Part shown: one piece after another, positions 53,267 through 55,285 of the stretch | How positions within the stretch are numbered: position 1 is the stretch's first letter | How the letters are laid out: each line of letters starts with the position of its first letter | Source of the DNA: Xanthobacteraceae bacterium | GTDB taxonomy: Bacteria; Pseudomonadota; Alphaproteobacteria; Rhizobiales; Xanthobacteraceae | DNA: 55,285 nucleotides | Assembly (NCBI GenBank): GCA_022844485.1 | Contig: JALHLQ010000025.1 | Span: forward strand, 1-55,285 | Direction of reading: 5' to 3' | Made by a program: the position numbers and the translations under genes | Notes under the pieces: generated by a model | Database searches by the model: none | The model's input: only the letters and a program-made list of their open reading frames with translations | What the model was told of the DNA's origin: nothing

Positions 53267-53450
53267 CGTGGCGTTTCCCCAGTGTTTTGGTTCGGCCGGG
53301 AGTTTACGGGCGGCGCCCGCGGAACGCCACATGCTTGGATGGGCGGAGGCGAGGTGAATGGCGCGTTCGGCCGGCGCCGTGGGGTTTACCCGTCTTGTCC
53401 GCCGCTCCCCTCTGGGCCATCGTCTCGCCGAGACACGCGGGAGGACGCAC

Positions 53451-54338
53451 ATGGCACACATCGGCTTCGTCGGGCTTGGAAACATGGGCCTGCCCATGGC
53501 GCAGAACCTCATCAAGGCCGGCCACCAGGTGGAGGGCTATGACGTGTTCGATGCCGCCGCCGAGAAATTGCGGTCAAGCGGAGGCGGGAGGGCGGAGACG
53601 GTCAAGGTGGCCGCCTCGCGCGCGGATGTCGTGATCACGATGCTTCCGTCAGGAGCCGAGGTGCGCGAAGTCTATCTGGGCCCGCTCGGCGTTCTCGAGA
53701 GCGCGCAGCCGGGCACGGTGCTGATCGATTCCTCGACCATCGACGTCGCGACGGCGCGCGAAGTCGCGCAGGCGGCGGCCGAGCGCCGGATGCTGATGGT
53801 CGACGCGCCCGTCTCCGGCGGGGTCGGCGGCGCGCAAGGGGCCACGCTCACATTCATGGTCGGCGGTCCGCAGCCGGCTTTCGAGAAGGCGAAACCCATT
53901 CTGGAGGGGATGGGGAAAACGATCGTGCACGCGGGCGGCCCCGGAAACGGGCAGGCGGCGAAAATCTGCAACAACATGATCCTCGGCATCTCAATGATCG
54001 CGGTCTCGGAGGCTTTCGTGCTCGCCGAGACGCTTGGGCTCGACGCGCAAAAGCTGTTCGACGTTTCGTCGAAATCATCCGGCCAATGCTGGTCGCTGAC
54101 GACCTATTGCCCGGTACCGGGGCCGGTGCCTACGAGCCCGGCCAACCGCGACTATCAAGCGGGCTTCACGGCGGCGATGATGCACAAGGACTTGAAGCTC
54201 GCACAGGACGCGGCGCGCCAAGGGGGCGCGACGACGCCGCTCGGGGCCGAGGCCGCGGCGCTTTATGGCCTTTACTGCGGCCATGGCCACGCGAGCCGGG
54301 ATTTTTCCGGGATCATCAAGTTCATAAGGGGATTCTAA
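53451..54338 (+). CDS. mmsB: 3-hydroxyisobutyrate dehydrogenase
   Basis: A 295-residue NAD enzyme oxidising 3-hydroxyisobutyrate to methylmalonate semialdehyde in valine breakdown. The Rossmann motif is IGFVGLGNMGLPMAQNLIKAG, then DAPVSGGVGGAQGATLTFMVGG, catalytic Lys171 in GNGQAAKICNNM, and HKDLKLAQDAA. The segment CWSLTTYCPVPGPVPTSPANRDY is the feature separating true HIBADH from other beta-hydroxyacid dehydrogenases. GGGAGG stands six bases before ATG. Acyl-CoA dehydrogenase and 3-hydroxyisobutyryl-CoA hydrolase genes elsewhere in the window supply earlier steps. Confidence 0.94.
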   Translation: MAHIGFVGLGNMGLPMAQNLIKAGHQVEGYDVFDAAAEKLRSSGGGRAETVKVAASRADVVITMLPSGAEVREVYLGPLGVLESAQPGTVLIDSSTIDVATAREVAQAAAERRMLMVDAPVSGGVGGAQGATLTFMVGGPQPAFEKAKPILEGMGKTIVHAGGPGNGQAAKICNNMILGISMIAVSEAFVLAETLGLDAQKLFDVSSKSSGQCWSLTTYCPVPGPVPTSPANRDYQAGFTAAMMHKDLKLAQDAARQGGATTPLGAEAAALYGLYCGHGHASRDFSGIIKFIRGF

Positions 54339-54421
54339 GCAGGATTCCGGATCGCGAAATTGTTAACGCTGCGCTTGACTTTGCGCATCCCGAGCTGGCC
54401 TTTGTGGTATAGTTTCAAGTC

Positions 54422-54730
54422 ATGAGGCGAATTCTGCGCCATGTCGCACTGGTTCTTGCGCTTGCCGCGGCCCTCGCGGCGGGCGCGACCGGCGTGTTGC
54501 GCGCGGAGTTCACGCCTCCCTGCGCGATGATGGATCACGGCGACGACGGCGCGCCCTGTACGCCGACGGCTTGCCCTGCCGCGCTGTGCGCGGTGACCCC
54601 CTTCGCACCGCCGGCCTTGACCAGCGCGCCTCTCGTCTTCATGCCGGCCGAGGCGCGGTTCGTCATGCCGGCCGACCTCGCCGTCACCGGCGAGCACCCG
54701 CCGCCCCCGCACAAGCCTCCGATCGCCTGA
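54422..54730 (+). CDS. Small secreted protein upstream of a heavy-metal efflux gene
   Basis: 102 residues. N-terminal signal or anchor MRRILRHVALVLALAAALAA is followed by a short Cys/His/Asp region (PPCAMMDHGDDGAPCTPTACPAALCAV in parts: four cysteines) and a proline-rich C-terminal half ending PPPPHKPPIA. TATAGT at 54408-54413 could be a -10 very near the start. It lies 69 bases before a CusB-type adaptor gene and is probably co-expressed; the Cys/His part suggests metal binding in the periplasm. Not a family I can name with certainty. Confidence 0.68.
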   Translation: MRRILRHVALVLALAAALAAGATGVLRAEFTPPCAMMDHGDDGAPCTPTACPAALCAVTPFAPPALTSAPLVFMPAEARFVMPADLAVTGEHPPPPHKPPIA

Positions 54731-54799
54731 GCCGTTCGCAGCTGCCGGACGTCCGCCTTCGCGGGCGCGGCGCCTTGAACGACTCATGCGGAGGTTTGC

Positions 54800-55285
54800 T
54801 TGTCCAAGACATTTCGCGCGCTTGGCGCGCTCGTCCTGATCGGCTTCGGTTTCGTCGCCGGTTTTTGGATTTCCGAAGGGCGGCCCGATGCGGCCACGCT
54901 CTACGCCAGACTTCGCGCCGTTGCGTCGGGTCATGAGATCCGCGCCATGGCGGATGATCCGGTGCTGTTCTATCGCGATCCGATGGGAGACCCGGTGGTG
55001 TCCGCGGTTCCGATGCAGGACTCCATGGACATGGATTACCTTCCGGTCCGCCGCTCGGAAGCCAAGCAGATGATTGCAAAGCTGCCGCGCGAGATCGCGC
55101 CTCCGGAGGGTGAACAGCCGCTGTTCTATCGCGATCCGACGGGCGGGAACGACCTCTCGCCGGCGGCGCGCAAGGACCCGATGGGCATGGATTATCTGCC
55201 CGTCTATCCCTCGCAGATCGCAAAGGCGCTGCCCCCGCTGCCGAAGGACGAGGAGTTTGCGGAGAACAAAAGCACGGGGCCGCGG
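54800..55285 (+). CDS. Heavy-metal efflux RND periplasmic adaptor (CusB-like), N-terminal part, cut by window edge
   Basis: An open frame of 162 codons runs to the last base. It starts with TTG, with GGAGG five bases upstream. An N-terminal membrane anchor (LGALVLIGFGFVAGFWI) is followed by two heavy-metal-binding repeats: VLFYRDPMGDPVV with MDMDYLPV, and LFYRDPTGGNDLS with PMGMDYLPVYP, of the type found at the N-terminus of CusB-like adaptors. The Met pairs would bind Cu(I) or Ag(I). The hairpin and barrel domains and the pump genes should follow outside the window. The carrying of two copies of the domain is somewhat unusual. Confidence 0.88.
   Translation, partial: MSKTFRALGALVLIGFGFVAGFWISEGRPDAATLYARLRAVASGHEIRAMADDPVLFYRDPMGDPVVSAVPMQDSMDMDYLPVRRSEAKQMIAKLPREIAPPEGEQPLFYRDPTGGNDLSPAARKDPMGMDYLPVYPSQIAKALPPLPKDEEFAENKSTGPR

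Overview
The window is a GC-rich stretch of an alphaproteobacterial chromosome, most likely a Hyphomicrobiales (Rhizobiales) member near Bradyrhizobium, Rhodopseudomonas, Afipia or Pseudolabrys. The clues are a rhizobial Porin_2-type porin; the housekeeping order dapA-smpB-(family 5 UDG)-(NYN protein)-rpoZ-rsh-pdxJ-acpS-lepB-rnc-era-recO-parC; a HemB with the cysteine-free metal site usual in that group; and two orphan TctC/Bug-type solute receptors. The genus cannot be fixed by eye.

Layout. 1-190: right end of an IS5-like element. 0.66-2.3 kb: major porin with a strong terminator. 2.3-8.9 kb: a repeat-dense zone. It holds a HigA antitoxin without a toxin, an alpha/beta hydrolase repeatedly hit by repeats, a REP-associated tyrosine transposase (RAYT), a lytic transglycosylase and dapA. 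Two families of GTAG-headed palindromes (about 71-94 bp units, often REP plus inverted REP) cluster here and I did not see them in the remaining 46 kb. 9-22 kb: conserved housekeeping block for lysine synthesis, trans-translation, stringent response, vitamin B6, lipid carrier, protein export, rRNA processing, recombination and chromosome decatenation, with three tiny secreted His/Arg/Cys-rich proteins between the genes. 22-26.7 kb: MBL-fold hydrolase and a four-gene Mn/Zn ABC importer behind a perfect 21-bp palindrome. 26.9-36 kb: bpt, RDD membrane protein, ilvA, hemB, an acyl-CoA dehydrogenase, a tricarboxylate receptor, a TcuA-like flavoprotein and a 3-hydroxyisobutyryl-CoA hydrolase. 36-40.4 kb: a polar amino-acid ABC importer with an Asp/Glu racemase. 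40.5-45.1 kb: GNAT, an SbtA-SbtB bicarbonate-transporter/PII-like pair, a LysR regulator, a VOC protein and a SUMF1-domain protein lacking the catalytic cysteines. 45.1-47.8 kb: DoxX, NTF2-like, glutathionyl-hydroquinone reductase and WrbA, a likely quinone-stress operon. 48.2-54.3 kb: a second Bug receptor, AtuA split into two proteins, a MetE-like methyltransferase, a branched-chain-type binding protein and 3-hydroxyisobutyrate dehydrogenase. 54.4 kb to the end: start of a heavy-metal efflux locus (CusB-like adaptor, cut by the window edge).

The most unusual part is the RAYT/REP zone. REPs have landed inside a reading frame without breaking it, supply a possible start codon to one gene and the stop codon of another, and have been amplified in tandem together with neighbouring gene ends. 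I saw no tRNA, rRNA, CRISPR array or prophage. All functions are from reading the sequence; no database search was run.
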